Below are positions 34,755-44,229 of a DNA stretch of 55,748 nt, piece after piece. The first letter of the stretch is position 1. The number at the start of each line of letters is the position of its first letter. The notes under the pieces were generated by a model that made no database searches, was not told the DNA's origin, and worked only from the letters and a program-made list of their open reading frames with translations. The position numbers and the translations under genes are program-made. Origin of the DNA: Verrucomicrobiaceae bacterium (GTDB lineage Bacteria > Verrucomicrobiota > Verrucomicrobiia > Chthoniobacterales > Chthoniobacteraceae); the NCBI GenBank assembly GCA_005791535.1, contig SXWH01000101.1, positions 1 through 55,748 on the forward strand. The letters are read 5' to 3'.

Positions 34755-36845
34755 ATGTGCGTGAAACCTACGCTCATCATCCTCGCCAGCTCCGTCACCG
34801 CGTTCGCACAGCAATCGATTGTCCCGATTTCGAATGACGGCAAACCGCTCAACCTCGGCTTCGAAACAGGAACACTCGAAGGCTGGACAGCCACAGGTAC
34901 GGCTTTCGAAAAGCAGCCAATCAAAGGCGACACCGTTGCACCGCGGCGGGCCGACATGAAAAGCGGACACGCCGGCAGTTATTGGATCGGCGGATTTGAG
35001 ATTCACCAGAAGGACACCGCCACCGGCACGCTCACTTCAGCATCGTTCAAAGTTACACAACCGTGGGCCAGCTTCCTCGTTGCGGGTGGCGAGACTGATA
35101 AGACACGGGTGGAAATTGTCACCAAGGACGACAACAAGGTGATCCACTCCGCGCACAGTGATCAAACGGAGATCCTGCGCCGCTCGGTCGTTGACCTGCG
35201 AAAGTATTCGGGACGCGAGATTTTCATCCGACTCGTCGATGAGCACACCGGCCACTGGGGACACGTGAACTTCGATGATTTCGTTTTCCACGCCGATGCG
35301 CCGAAATTTCCTGCCGCCGTGACCGTTCAGGCACCCATGAAAGCAGACGAGGTTCCGAATGCGGGGCTGAAACCCAGTGAAGTGGCCAGTGCGGCGACCG
35401 TGCCCGCCGGTTATGAACTCAAGGTATTCGCGGCCGAACCCGACATCATCAACCCCATTGCATTCTGCCTCGACGACCGCGGGCGGGCGTGGGTCGTCGA
35501 GGGCATCACCTACCCGAATCGCGCAAAGGACGGCGAGGGCAAGGATCGCGTGCTCATTTTCGAAGACACGGACGGCGACCACAAGTTCGACAAACGAACG
35601 GTGTTCATGGAGAAACTCAATCTCGTGAGCGGCATTGAAGTCGGTCACGGCGGCGTTTGGCTTGGGGCGGCACCATATCTGCAGTTGGTTCCGGTCGCGG
35701 ATTGGGATGCGCCCAAACCATCCAGCGAGCCGAAGATTCTGCTGGATGGATGGGGCTATCAGGACACCCACGAGACATTGAACACATTCAAATGGGGCGC
35801 TGATGGCTGGCTCTACGGATGCCACGGCGTTTTCACACACAGCGCCGTGGGAAAGCCGGGAACTCCCGAGGCGCAGCGCACGAAGATCAACGCCGGCGTC
35901 TGGCGGTTCCATCCGGGGAAGCAGACGTTCGAGGTGGTCGGCCACGGCACGAGCAATCCGTGGGGACTCGATTGGAACGAAGATGGCGAGCTCTTTATCG
36001 AAGCGTGCGTCATTCCCCACCTCTTCCACATTTTCCCGGGAGGCCGCTATCATCGGCAGGGCGGCTCGCACTTCAATCCGTACACTTACGACGATATCAA
36101 AACCATCGCCGACCACCGTCACTACCTTGGTGGAAATCCACACGGCGGAAACGGGAAGTCGGACGCAACCGGCGGCGGCCACGCTCACGCTGGCCTGGCG
36201 ATTCTGCAACATCCATCCTGGCCGAAGGCACTGATCGGAGGCGTGATTATGGGCAACATCCATGGCTCCCGTATCAACATGGACATTCTGGAGCGGAAAG
36301 GCAGCGGCTATGTTGCCCACCACGGTGCCGACTTCATCAACTTCAACGACAAAGCCAGCCAGATTGTGGACATTCGCGAAGGCGCGGACGGCACGGTCTG
36401 GATGATCGACTGGTATGACCTGAATCAATGCCATCGCACCAATCGCGATGCACACGATTACACCACGGGACGAATCTTGAAACTTGTGCGCAAGGGCGTG
36501 AAAGCCGAACCCGTCGGCACTCGTAAGCCGGTAGCACCGAAAGTCGCGCTGTCCGACGGAGACGTCGCTGGTGCGATGAAGTTTTCGGGCCCCGCTGGCG
36601 ATGCCTTTCAAAGGCGCGCCGCGGCGAGCCTCTGCCAGCGGCTTCCGATTGAACAACGCAAAGCCATTGTCATGGCGCTGCTCGCGCACGCAGAGGACGC
36701 GGATGATGCAAATCTGCCGTTGATGTATTGGTATGCCGCCGAGCCGATCGTTGCTGCCGATCCGCTGTGGGCGACCGAGGCGCTCGCAGCCTGCAAGATT
36801 CCCAAAGTCACCGAATTCATTGCGCGCCGGATGGCTGCGAAATAG
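34755..36845 (+). CDS. PVC-type membrane-bound-dehydrogenase-domain protein lacking the heme domain
   Basis: The 696-residue product starts at ATG 34755 with a signal peptide ending TAFA|QQ. Residues of about 25-185 are a jelly-roll-like module (LNLGFETGTLEGW, SYWIGGFEIHQ, FIRLVDEHTGHWGHVNFDDF). The dehydrogenase/propeller domain follows from about 205 (PAGYELKVFAAEPDIINPI, VLIFEDTDGDHKFDK, YHRQGGSHFNPY). A short HEAT-like end closes at RRMAAK. No CxxCH is present, although relatives carry a C-terminal cytochrome c. The same N-terminal module occurs at the end of the protein at 53929. Likely periplasmic oxidoreductase-like; substrate unknown. Confidence 0.85.
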   Translation: MCVKPTLIILASSVTAFAQQSIVPISNDGKPLNLGFETGTLEGWTATGTAFEKQPIKGDTVAPRRADMKSGHAGSYWIGGFEIHQKDTATGTLTSASFKVTQPWASFLVAGGETDKTRVEIVTKDDNKVIHSAHSDQTEILRRSVVDLRKYSGREIFIRLVDEHTGHWGHVNFDDFVFHADAPKFPAAVTVQAPMKADEVPNAGLKPSEVASAATVPAGYELKVFAAEPDIINPIAFCLDDRGRAWVVEGITYPNRAKDGEGKDRVLIFEDTDGDHKFDKRTVFMEKLNLVSGIEVGHGGVWLGAAPYLQLVPVADWDAPKPSSEPKILLDGWGYQDTHETLNTFKWGADGWLYGCHGVFTHSAVGKPGTPEAQRTKINAGVWRFHPGKQTFEVVGHGTSNPWGLDWNEDGELFIEACVIPHLFHIFPGGRYHRQGGSHFNPYTYDDIKTIADHRHYLGGNPHGGNGKSDATGGGHAHAGLAILQHPSWPKALIGGVIMGNIHGSRINMDILERKGSGYVAHHGADFINFNDKASQIVDIREGADGTVWMIDWYDLNQCHRTNRDAHDYTTGRILKLVRKGVKAEPVGTRKPVAPKVALSDGDVAGAMKFSGPAGDAFQRRAAASLCQRLPIEQRKAIVMALLAHAEDADDANLPLMYWYAAEPIVAADPLWATEALAACKIPKVTEFIARRMAAK

Positions 36846-36907
36846 CGCCCGTTGATTCCAGCGTGATTTTTCTTTCGCAACGCTCTGATTTCAGACTCGC
36901 TCCTTTT

Positions 36908-38134
36908 ATGAAACTACTTTTCGCCAGCCTGCTCCTCGCGCTTACCGTCAACGCACAGGAATGGACACGATTCCGTGGCCCAAACGGCTCCGGGCTCGGA
37001 ACGGCCAGTCTCCCGGCCCAACTCACGGAGAAAGACATCAACTGGACGCTCACGCTGCCCGGCACTGGACATTCCTCGCCGGTCGTGTGGGGCGACCGGG
37101 TTTTCGTCACATGCACACCCGACGCGAGACAGGCCGAACTCGCGAAACGCAGCGTGGTATGCGTGGACGCGAAGACCGGAAAGATGCTGTGGTTCCGCGA
37201 ATATGCGACGGGCGGATACCGCAAACACGCAGACAACAGCTTTGCCTCACCATCGTGCACGGTGGATGCGGATCGCGTCTACGCGTGGTTTGCGGGTGCG
37301 GACGGAAGCCAGCTCGTCGCGCTCTCACAGGCGGATGGCAAGGAAGTCTGGAAGCGCGATCTCGGCCCGTTCAAATCACAGCATGGACCCGGCGCTTCGC
37401 CGATTGCCGAGAAGGGCGTGGTTTACTTGCAGAGCAGTCAGGATGAACCCGGCTCGTTCATCGAAGCCTTCGACTCGGCGAGCGGAAAGACGCTGTGGAA
37501 GAACGAAATAAAGGGCGGCCAGCACGCGATTTCGACGCCCTGTTTTGCGGTTAAGGGTTCGCAACTCATCAGCCTTTCCACCGACAACGGATTGCTCGGA
37601 CTCGACCCAACAACCGGCAAGCAACTCTGGTCCGTGCCGGACCTTTTCAAACTCCGCTGCGTCGCCTCCCCCGTCGTTACGAGTGACAACTGGATCGTGG
37701 TCCAATGCGGACAGGGACAAGCGGCAAGCGAGATCAAGGTGATGAAAGGCGCCGCTGAATCCAAGCCCGAGACAGCCTACGAAGTCGTGCGCATCGGCGG
37801 CTACGTCCCGACGCCGATAGTCGTGGGCGACCTGCTTTTCCTATGGAAGGAAAACGGAACCGTGACGTGTCTCCGCGCCGCGACCAACGAGCAACTGTGG
37901 AGCGAACGCGTCGAAGGTCCATACTACGCCAGCCCAATATGCATCGGAGGAAAGGGCGGCCGCCTCTACAATCTGACGCGTTCCGGCGAACTCGTCAGCA
38001 TTGCTGCGGCCGAGAAATTCGAACTTATTCAACGCTTCCCGCTGAACGAAAAGGAAAGCCACGCAACTCCCGCCGTCAGCGGCGGCCGGATGTTTGTGCG
38101 CACATTCTCCCGCCTCATTTCGATCGGCAAATGA
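36908..38134 (+). CDS. Exported PQQ-like beta-propeller protein
   Basis: The 408-residue product starts at ATG 36908 with a signal peptide (MKLLFASLLLALTVNA). The mature protein opens with EWTRFRGPNGSG, typical of PVC PQQ-like propellers, and continues with blades carrying ALSQADGKEVWKRD, FDSASGKTLWKNE and LDPTTGKQLWSV. This is the BamB/PQQ-dehydrogenase fold, but I see no metal- or cofactor-binding signature that would make it an active dehydrogenase. Its stop overlaps the start of the aminotransferase gene (ATGA), so the pair is translationally coupled. Confidence 0.88.
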   Translation: MKLLFASLLLALTVNAQEWTRFRGPNGSGLGTASLPAQLTEKDINWTLTLPGTGHSSPVVWGDRVFVTCTPDARQAELAKRSVVCVDAKTGKMLWFREYATGGYRKHADNSFASPSCTVDADRVYAWFAGADGSQLVALSQADGKEVWKRDLGPFKSQHGPGASPIAEKGVVYLQSSQDEPGSFIEAFDSASGKTLWKNEIKGGQHAISTPCFAVKGSQLISLSTDNGLLGLDPTTGKQLWSVPDLFKLRCVASPVVTSDNWIVVQCGQGQAASEIKVMKGAAESKPETAYEVVRIGGYVPTPIVVGDLLFLWKENGTVTCLRAATNEQLWSERVEGPYYASPICIGGKGGRLYNLTRSGELVSIAAAEKFELIQRFPLNEKESHATPAVSGGRMFVRTFSRLISIGK

Positions 38135-39405
38135 CCAACGGCATCGCCTTCTCAAAATCCGGTCAGAAACTGACTTCACGCAGCGGCATTCTGGAACTCA
38201 TGGACGACCTCGGTCGCGCCATGACCGAATGGCCGGACATGCTCATGCTCGGTGGCGGAAATCCCGCGGCGGTTCCAGCAGTCCAAAAGATATGGCGGGA
38301 CCGGATGGCCGCACTCCTCACCGAAGGCGCGACATTCGACCGCATTCTGGGAAACTACGATCCCCCGCAGGGCAATCCCCGCTTCATCAACGCGCTCGCG
38401 ACGCTGCTCAAACGCGAATTCGGCTGGAACGTGGAGGCTGAAAATATCGCGGTGACCAATGGCGGCCAAAGCGCATTTTTCTTCCTCTTCAATCTGCTTG
38501 CCGGGAATCACGCAGACGGTCGCAAAAGAAGAATCCTTCTGCCGCTTTCGCCGGAATACATTGGATACGCAGACCAGGGATTCGAAGAAGGCATCTTCGT
38601 TGCCTGCCGTCCGGAAATCACGTGGCCCGCACCGCACGTATTCAAGTATCGCATCGATTTTCCGGCCGTGGAAGCGGCGCTCCGGACCGGCGAAATCGCG
38701 GCGATTGCAGTTTCGCGTCCGACAAACCCGACCGGCAACGTGCTCACGGACGACGAAGTGCAGCGACTATCGAATCTCGCGAGGCAATACGGAATCCCAC
38801 TCATCCTCGACAATGCGTATGGCGCGCCGTTCCCCGGCGTGATTTTCACCGACGCCAAACCGTTCTGGGAGCCACACGTTATCATGACGCTGAGCCTCTC
38901 GAAACTCGGACTCCCGGGCACACGCACGGCTGTCGTGATTGGCCCGAAACAGATCGCCGAAGCTGTGGCTGCGATGACGGCAATTGCCGGCCTGGCCAAC
39001 GGCAACATCGGCCAGCAAATCGTCCTCCCGCTCGTCGAAAGCGGCCACATTCTGAAAATCGGACCGGAGATTTTGCGTCCGTTTTACGAGGACAAGAGCC
39101 GATCGGCCATGCAGTGGGCGCGTGAGGCATTTGACGCGGCGGGAATTCAATGGGCGATTCACGCGAGCGAAGGCGCGTTCTTCTTCTGGCTTTGGTTTCG
39201 AGGCCTTCAAATCCCGACGCGCGAACTCTATGAGCGACTGAAGGCGCGCAAGGTTCTCATCGTTCCTGGCGAGTACTTCTTCTTCGGTCTGCCGGACGAC
39301 TGGGATCACAGTCGCCAATGTCTTCGCCTCAACTTCGCCCAGCCCGAAAGCGTGGTCCGCGAGGGATTGCGCATCATCGCGGAGGAAGTGGCTGCCGCTT
39401 CGTAA
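38131..39405 (+). CDS. avtA: Valine-pyruvate aminotransferase-like enzyme
   Basis: The 424-residue product is a fold-type I PLP aminotransferase with the Schiff-base lysine at Lys258 (LSLSKLGLPGTR), Asn199 in RPTNPTGN, Asp227 in ILDNAYGAPFP, and Arg residues in the RLNFAQPE C-terminal block. It resembles AvtA (MGGGNPAAVP N-terminus and GNYDPPQGNPRFINALA), which interconverts valine and pyruvate with 2-oxoisovalerate and alanine. The start at 38131 overlaps the stop of the propeller gene by 4 bp. The symbol is a family call; substrate range may differ. Confidence 0.86.
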   Translation: MTNGIAFSKSGQKLTSRSGILELMDDLGRAMTEWPDMLMLGGGNPAAVPAVQKIWRDRMAALLTEGATFDRILGNYDPPQGNPRFINALATLLKREFGWNVEAENIAVTNGGQSAFFFLFNLLAGNHADGRKRRILLPLSPEYIGYADQGFEEGIFVACRPEITWPAPHVFKYRIDFPAVEAALRTGEIAAIAVSRPTNPTGNVLTDDEVQRLSNLARQYGIPLILDNAYGAPFPGVIFTDAKPFWEPHVIMTLSLSKLGLPGTRTAVVIGPKQIAEAVAAMTAIAGLANGNIGQQIVLPLVESGHILKIGPEILRPFYEDKSRSAMQWAREAFDAAGIQWAIHASEGAFFFWLWFRGLQIPTRELYERLKARKVLIVPGEYFFFGLPDDWDHSRQCLRLNFAQPESVVREGLRIIAEEVAAAS

Positions 39406-39413
39406 AAAGAGAG

Positions 39414-39486
39414 AGCCTGGGACCGGGATTGAACCGGCGACCTCGTCCTTACCAAGGACGTGCTCTACCAACTGAGCTACCCAGGC
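39414..39486 (-). tRNA. tRNA-Thr (GGT anticodon)
   Basis: The reverse strand folds as a complete cloverleaf: acceptor GCCTGGG/CCCAGGC, D-arm GCTCAGTTGGTAGAGC, anticodon stem CGTCC/GGACG with loop TTGGTAA (anticodon GGT) and T-arm GCCGGTTCAATCCCGGT. The discriminator is T. The 3' CCA is not encoded, since CTC follows. It lies 9 bp after the avtA stop. Confidence 0.96.
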
Positions 39487-39576
39487 GTCTCGCCGACAAT
39501 CGTCGGAAAGAGGGCGTGGACACTAACCGCCCCGCCATTTCTGTCAAAGTCAAATTCCCGCCAATTCAGCAGCGCA

Positions 39577-39837
39577 CTACTTCCGATTCGCAACGATGTA
39601 GTCGTGAATGGAATTCACACTCGCAAGCGCCTGCCGGGCGGCCTCGGAGTTCGGAACCCCGACGCCAAATGTGCGTTCCATCCCGACCACCAATTCCAGC
39701 GCATCTATGGAATCCAGACCAAGGCCGGACGGATCGAAAAGCAATGCATCGTCACGAATTTCCTCCTTGGGAATTTTCAGCATCAGGCTCTCGACCATCA
39801 TGGCCTTAATCGCGTCACGTAAATCAGTGTCAGACAT
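39577..39837 (-). CDS. Acyl carrier protein
   Basis: The 86-residue product from ATG 39837 has the phosphopantetheine attachment motif GLDSIDALEL with Ser43, in a four-helix ACP-like frame (MSDTDLRDAIKAMMVESL, then VVGMERTFGVGVPN). It is a stand-alone carrier, not obviously the housekeeping AcpP: the motif reads LGLDSID and the N-terminal helix differs. No fatty-acid or polyketide gene lies next to it, so it may serve a specialised lipid or secondary pathway. It lies between tRNA-Thr and the divergent tlyA gene. Confidence 0.88.
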   Translation of the reverse strand: MSDTDLRDAIKAMMVESLMLKIPKEEIRDDALLFDPSGLGLDSIDALELVVGMERTFGVGVPNSEAARQALASVNSIHDYIVANRK

Positions 39838-39933
39838 ACCCCAACTTAACAACCGTCACGCTGCGGGCAAGTTTCTCCCTGCACGGAGCACGAAAAGTTG
39901 CCTTTCACCGTTGCAGCGCGTAGCCGTCGCTGC

Positions 39934-40704
39934 GTGCCAAAACTCCGACTCGACCTGCTATTAGTCGCCCGAGGGCTCTTCGAGAGTCGCGAGAAAGCCC
40001 GTCGCGCCATAATGGCCGGGCAGGTGCGATCGGGCGGGCGGATTGTAGACAAAGCCAGTGCGACGTTTGACGAGAATGAGGAAATCTCGGTCGCCGCGCC
40101 CGAGAAATATGTTGGCCGCGGTGGTTACAAGATGGAGGGAGCGCTGACGAAATTCGGCATCTCCCCTGCCGGGCGGGTATGCCTCGACATCGGCGCGAGC
40201 ACCGGCGGCTTTACGGACTGCCTGCTCCAGCACGGTGCCGAGAAAGTGTGGGCGATAGATGTCGGCCACAGCCAGCTAGATTGGAAGATTCGCTCGGACC
40301 CGCGTGTTGTCGTGCGGGAGAAACTCAACGCGCGTTACCTCACCCGCGCTGACATCCCGGATGCCATCGATTTGATTGTCATCGACGTATCGTTCATATC
40401 GCTCGCCTTGATTTTGCCGCCAGCGCACGCGGTCCTGAAGCTCGGAGGCTTCATCATTCCGCTCATCAAGCCGCAATTTGAACTCCGCCGGGAAGACGTT
40501 GGCCGCGGCGTCGTGCGGGATTCCGCGCTCCATGAGGCGGCGGTTGATAAAGTGCACACCTTCGTGACATCCATGCCCGCACAACCAGATGGATGCCGGC
40601 TTGTGTGGCGTGGATTAATCGATTCGCCGATTCTCGGCGGCGACGGCAACAAGGAGTTCTTGGCACTCTTGGAGAACGTTCCCAGTCCGCAGGCCACCGG
40701 CTGA
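39934..40704 (+). CDS. tlyA: TlyA-family rRNA 2'-O-methyltransferase
   Basis: From GTG 39934 the product has 256 residues: an N-terminal S4 RNA-binding domain (KLRLDLLLVARGLFESREKARR) and a C-terminal FtsJ-like methyltransferase with motif I CLDIGASTGGFTD near residue 100. Catalytic-type residues of the K-D-K-E set are visible in GGYKMEGAL, LIVIDVSFIS and IIPLIKPQFE. TlyA methylates cytidines of 16S and 23S rRNA at the 2'-OH; some homologues are also called hemolysins. The start is chosen because an earlier TTG frame (39898) only adds an Arg-rich leader. It diverges from the ACP gene. Confidence 0.9.
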   Translation: MPKLRLDLLLVARGLFESREKARRAIMAGQVRSGGRIVDKASATFDENEEISVAAPEKYVGRGGYKMEGALTKFGISPAGRVCLDIGASTGGFTDCLLQHGAEKVWAIDVGHSQLDWKIRSDPRVVVREKLNARYLTRADIPDAIDLIVIDVSFISLALILPPAHAVLKLGGFIIPLIKPQFELRREDVGRGVVRDSALHEAAVDKVHTFVTSMPAQPDGCRLVWRGLIDSPILGGDGNKEFLALLENVPSPQATG

Positions 40705-40749
40705 ATAACGCAGATACCAGCGTTTCAGCACCGATAGGATTTCGCCTGC

Positions 40750-41643
40750 TCAGTATTCCTTCCGGAGTTCCACCGGCTTCGGTGACTTACGGCGCATACG
40801 GATGTTGAGAGCCTCAACGATGAAAGAAAACGCCATAGCAAAATAGATGTAGCCCTTCGGAACGTGATGACCGAGCCCGTCCGCAACGAGCACGAAACCG
40901 ACAAGGATCAGGAACGCGAGCGCGAGCATTTTCACGGTCGGATGAGCATTCACGAAATCACTAATCGATTTGGCCGCGATAAGCATCACACCCATCGAGA
41001 TCACAATCGCGAGAATCATAATCGTCATGCTCCCGTTTCCATGTCCGGACGATTCGTGCGCGGTGAAAGCCTGGACTTTGGCAAACGCCTCCGTGACCGA
41101 TGCCGGCACACCGCCTGCGGTCTGAAGCGCAGCACCTAGCGCGGCGATTGCCGCTTCGATGCTTCCGGGTTTCGGTCCGGGTTGACCACCAACAAGGCCG
41201 ACCGCCGTGATGACGGAATCCAAAGAGAAAAGCACATCCACGAAAATAATCGTGCCGATTACAGATGCCATGGTCGGCGCAACGCGGGAACTGCCCTGAT
41301 GGTCCTCACCTTCCATGCTGTGGTGAATTTCCTTGATGCTCTTCCAAATCAGGAAAAGTCCACCGAGCAACATCACGAGGTCCTTGCCGGAAATTGAATG
41401 CCCAAGCGCGACGAAGAGCGGCTTGGTGAGTTTCGTAAGCAGGAATATTGCGCTCAGTAGAAGGATGCGGGTCACCAACGCGAAGATCAATCCGAGGGTT
41501 CTGGCCTTCGATTGCTGCTCCTGCGGCAACTTGCCGGCGAGAATCGAAATAAAGATGATATTGTCCACACCGAGGACAATTTCGAGGACGGTAAGCGTCA
41601 ACAGGCTCACCCACGCGTTCGGATCTGAAAACCATTCAAACAT
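40750..41643 (-). CDS. TerC-family integral membrane protein
   Basis: The 297-residue product has about seven to eight hydrophobic segments and the family signatures: LEIVLGVDNIIFI with Asp27, SLDSVITAVGLV and HPTVKMLALAFLILVGFVL. TerC/Alx proteins are linked to tellurite resistance and manganese efflux or metal supply to exoenzymes. Between the SLDSVITAVG helix and the next span there is an insert of about 60 residues rich in Ala, Gly and Pro (GGQPGPKPGSIEAAIAALG and AFTAHESSGHGNG) that is not usual. It is convergent with tlyA. Confidence 0.9.
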   Translation of the reverse strand: MFEWFSDPNAWVSLLTLTVLEIVLGVDNIIFISILAGKLPQEQQSKARTLGLIFALVTRILLLSAIFLLTKLTKPLFVALGHSISGKDLVMLLGGLFLIWKSIKEIHHSMEGEDHQGSSRVAPTMASVIGTIIFVDVLFSLDSVITAVGLVGGQPGPKPGSIEAAIAALGAALQTAGGVPASVTEAFAKVQAFTAHESSGHGNGSMTIMILAIVISMGVMLIAAKSISDFVNAHPTVKMLALAFLILVGFVLVADGLGHHVPKGYIYFAMAFSFIVEALNIRMRRKSPKPVELRKEY

Positions 41644-41691
41644 GCGGGCAGACGTTCTTCATTTGAACACGTGTGTAAAGGCGCAACTGCT

Positions 41692-44127
41692 TCACTGACG
41701 CGTGTGCGATTTGAGATAGGCGAAGAGGTCCGCAAGTTCCGATGGTTTCAAGCCACCAAGGAGTCCCGGCGGCATCAGCGAATCCTTGCTTTCCTCGCGC
41801 CGGACGATGTCGGTTTCCGCGAGGCGCTGAGTCCCGGAAACGGTCTGTACGATGACACCATCCGCAGACAAAAATGCTGTGAAGCCCGCGACCTGGGTTC
41901 CGTCCTTGAGTGTGAAGAGTGTCGCGCGAAACGCCTCGGCAATATTGCGCGATGGAAACTGTATCTCGGTCATCAAATCCTCCGCCGACAGACGCGACAC
42001 CGGCCCGCTGAGTTCCGGCCCAATCGGGGAAGTTCCGCCGTGGCACGTCGCGCAGGCACGAGCCTCGTAGATCGCCGCTCCTCTGGTTGCGTCCCCCTGC
42101 GCCCAGTCGATGGACTTAAGCGAATCCATGAATGGCTTCACATCGACGACTGCCACGGGTTCTTTCGCGTTGAGCATCGCGCGCTCGACAGGTGTGGCTC
42201 CACGCTCGATCCACGGGCGGAGCGCTTTTCTCAGCGCCGGATTCTTCCACTGCGCGACGAGAAGGGCTCGTGCCTCCGGGATGGGACCGAGCAGCCTGAC
42301 AAGCTCCCCGCTCCACGGCCACGACGCATCGCGCTGCACAGCAGCAAGAAATTTTCGCGCAGCCACGGTTTGTTGCGCGGGAATCAAAATCTCCACCAAC
42401 GCGAGCCGCGAAGGCGTGACGAAATCCGGTGAAGCGAGCAGCGCCTCGGCGAGAGCGTCGTGTTTTGAAATGAGTCGGGAGACAATCTCGTTCAGACGAA
42501 TGGCCCAATTCTGCTTCGGCCGGCGATCGCCGCCAGCCAGCTTGACATCGAGTCGGATGATGGCCCGCGCGAGCTCTGCAACGACATCGGGCGCACACTT
42601 CATCCGCGCATAACAGGCGAGGTAATGAAGGTCGTCTGTCACCGGGCTTTTCTCGTTAATCGCATCAATTACCCGCCGTGCGGAAATTTCCGAATCATCC
42701 TCCAGCATCGCAATCAATCTCGCAGCTTCGGCACGCACTGCGTCGTCCAGCGAAAGCACCGCGTCCTGTGCATAAACGAGAGCAGCACGCCGCTGGTCTT
42801 CGTTCAGCCCGCCGGGGCGCGCAGGCTCGTACGGAACAAACGCCTCGGCGCTGGCTCCCGAGAGTTTCCACCCGCCGATTTGCTCCTGAAGCGTCTCGAT
42901 GACGACAAGCTTTGGGTTCGGAATCCGCGGGGCAGCCGGCAGGCCGATGGGAGCATCATCCTCGCGACGCGGCGTGATTTTATACACAGCGCCGCGAGTT
43001 TTCCGCCCGCCAATACTCACGTACAGAGAACCGTCCTTTGCTTGCTCAATGTCGGTCGGCGCAAATCCATGCGAGCCGAGCGGCTCAATGAAAACCTCCG
43101 GCGCAGTGACATAGTGCTGCGGAACCACAGCCACCGCAGCACGGTCGGGCGCGAGCGGCCCCAGAATGTTCTTCAAATCGCGCTCAATTGCCCCCGTATC
43201 GAAATCTTCCGGCGCAGATTTCACGAGCGGCAGAAAGTGCACGCGCCCAAACGTCCAGTCGCAGACAAACAACCCTCCGCGATATCGCGCCGGCGTTGCA
43301 GGGCTCTTCGCAACAAGGACTCCGGTCGGCGATCCGCGCCCAAGGTCTGCTAGCGTCGGCACTGTGGACGACATCCACGCCGGTACTCGAAAGCTGCGCT
43401 GATATCCCGACAACCGCCAGCCGTGGCTGCGGCCCGGCGCAACGTGATAAACCCGCGTCGCGGAGTACCACGGAAGAAAGTAGTCGCGCTCGCAATCGCT
43501 GTCGTACGTGAAACAATCCCCGTTTTCGGCGAAATCGAAATCGTACGGGTTGCGAAATCCGTCAGCGAAGACCTCGCTCTCTTTTAAATCGGGCGAAATC
43601 CGGATGATTGCACCAGCGAGGGCCTTTTTCGCCGGGTCATGACGTTCGTCGATTCCCGCGTCGTTGCCACCGATTACCCACCACCAGCCGTCCGGCCCTT
43701 TGCGAATCGCGTGGCCCCCATGCTCGCCGTTTGCAAATGGCAGAATCTTTCTCGGCGCACCATCCGCGACACGGTCCAGATTGTCGTCGCGGTATTCCGA
43801 GAGCCAGCCGTCATTCATCACGAACAATTGCCGGCCTTCCTCCCCGAAACAAAGGCCCATCGCGCCCTTCACTTTCGCAAACTCAACCGCACGTTCGGCC
43901 ACTCCATCCCCGTCTTCATCAAGCAGTGTGGCGATGTATCCCGCACCGGAAACGACCACCTCGCCGCGCGGCGACAGCGTCATGCACCAGATGTCATTCG
44001 CGAGCTTCTCATTCGAGAACTCGGCGATCTGGAACCCCGACTGAATGCGGAGCCCGAGTTTGGGGAGGTCCACAAGTCCGGCCCACGAAAGTGCAGGCAT
44101 TGAGAGCAACAGAAGCAGTTTGTTCAT
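41692..44127 (-). CDS. PVC-type heme-binding dehydrogenase-like protein
   Basis: The 811-residue product has a signal peptide (MNKLLLLLSMPALSWA) and an N-terminal propeller-like dehydrogenase domain (about 20-390; DEDGDGVAERAVEFA, ENGDCFTYDSDCERDYFLPW, GFAPTDIEQAKDGSLYVSIGG). HEAT-like helices follow (about 420-660), then a C-terminal cytochrome c domain with CATCH near residue 692 and a terminal LLGGLKPSELADLFAYLKS. It is a second full-length member of the family in this window and should pass electrons to its heme in the periplasm. It diverges from the TPR-redoxin gene with about 102 bp between. Confidence 0.9.
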   Translation of the reverse strand: MNKLLLLLSMPALSWAGLVDLPKLGLRIQSGFQIAEFSNEKLANDIWCMTLSPRGEVVVSGAGYIATLLDEDGDGVAERAVEFAKVKGAMGLCFGEEGRQLFVMNDGWLSEYRDDNLDRVADGAPRKILPFANGEHGGHAIRKGPDGWWWVIGGNDAGIDERHDPAKKALAGAIIRISPDLKESEVFADGFRNPYDFDFAENGDCFTYDSDCERDYFLPWYSATRVYHVAPGRSHGWRLSGYQRSFRVPAWMSSTVPTLADLGRGSPTGVLVAKSPATPARYRGGLFVCDWTFGRVHFLPLVKSAPEDFDTGAIERDLKNILGPLAPDRAAVAVVPQHYVTAPEVFIEPLGSHGFAPTDIEQAKDGSLYVSIGGRKTRGAVYKITPRREDDAPIGLPAAPRIPNPKLVVIETLQEQIGGWKLSGASAEAFVPYEPARPGGLNEDQRRAALVYAQDAVLSLDDAVRAEAARLIAMLEDDSEISARRVIDAINEKSPVTDDLHYLACYARMKCAPDVVAELARAIIRLDVKLAGGDRRPKQNWAIRLNEIVSRLISKHDALAEALLASPDFVTPSRLALVEILIPAQQTVAARKFLAAVQRDASWPWSGELVRLLGPIPEARALLVAQWKNPALRKALRPWIERGATPVERAMLNAKEPVAVVDVKPFMDSLKSIDWAQGDATRGAAIYEARACATCHGGTSPIGPELSGPVSRLSAEDLMTEIQFPSRNIAEAFRATLFTLKDGTQVAGFTAFLSADGVIVQTVSGTQRLAETDIVRREESKDSLMPPGLLGGLKPSELADLFAYLKSHTRQ

Positions 44128-44229
44128 TAGCTAGATTCTGGACGTCCGGAATGCGGAATCCAATTCCCGAATGTCCACCACTTCGCGCCTTGCGTTCGAC
44201 ATACCGGCGGATTGTATTCAGCAACACAC

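Noticed and set aside
35037..36689. Minus-strand open frame of 550 codons
   Set aside because: It is a shadow of the dehydrogenase-like gene at 34755-36845, with no recognisable motif.
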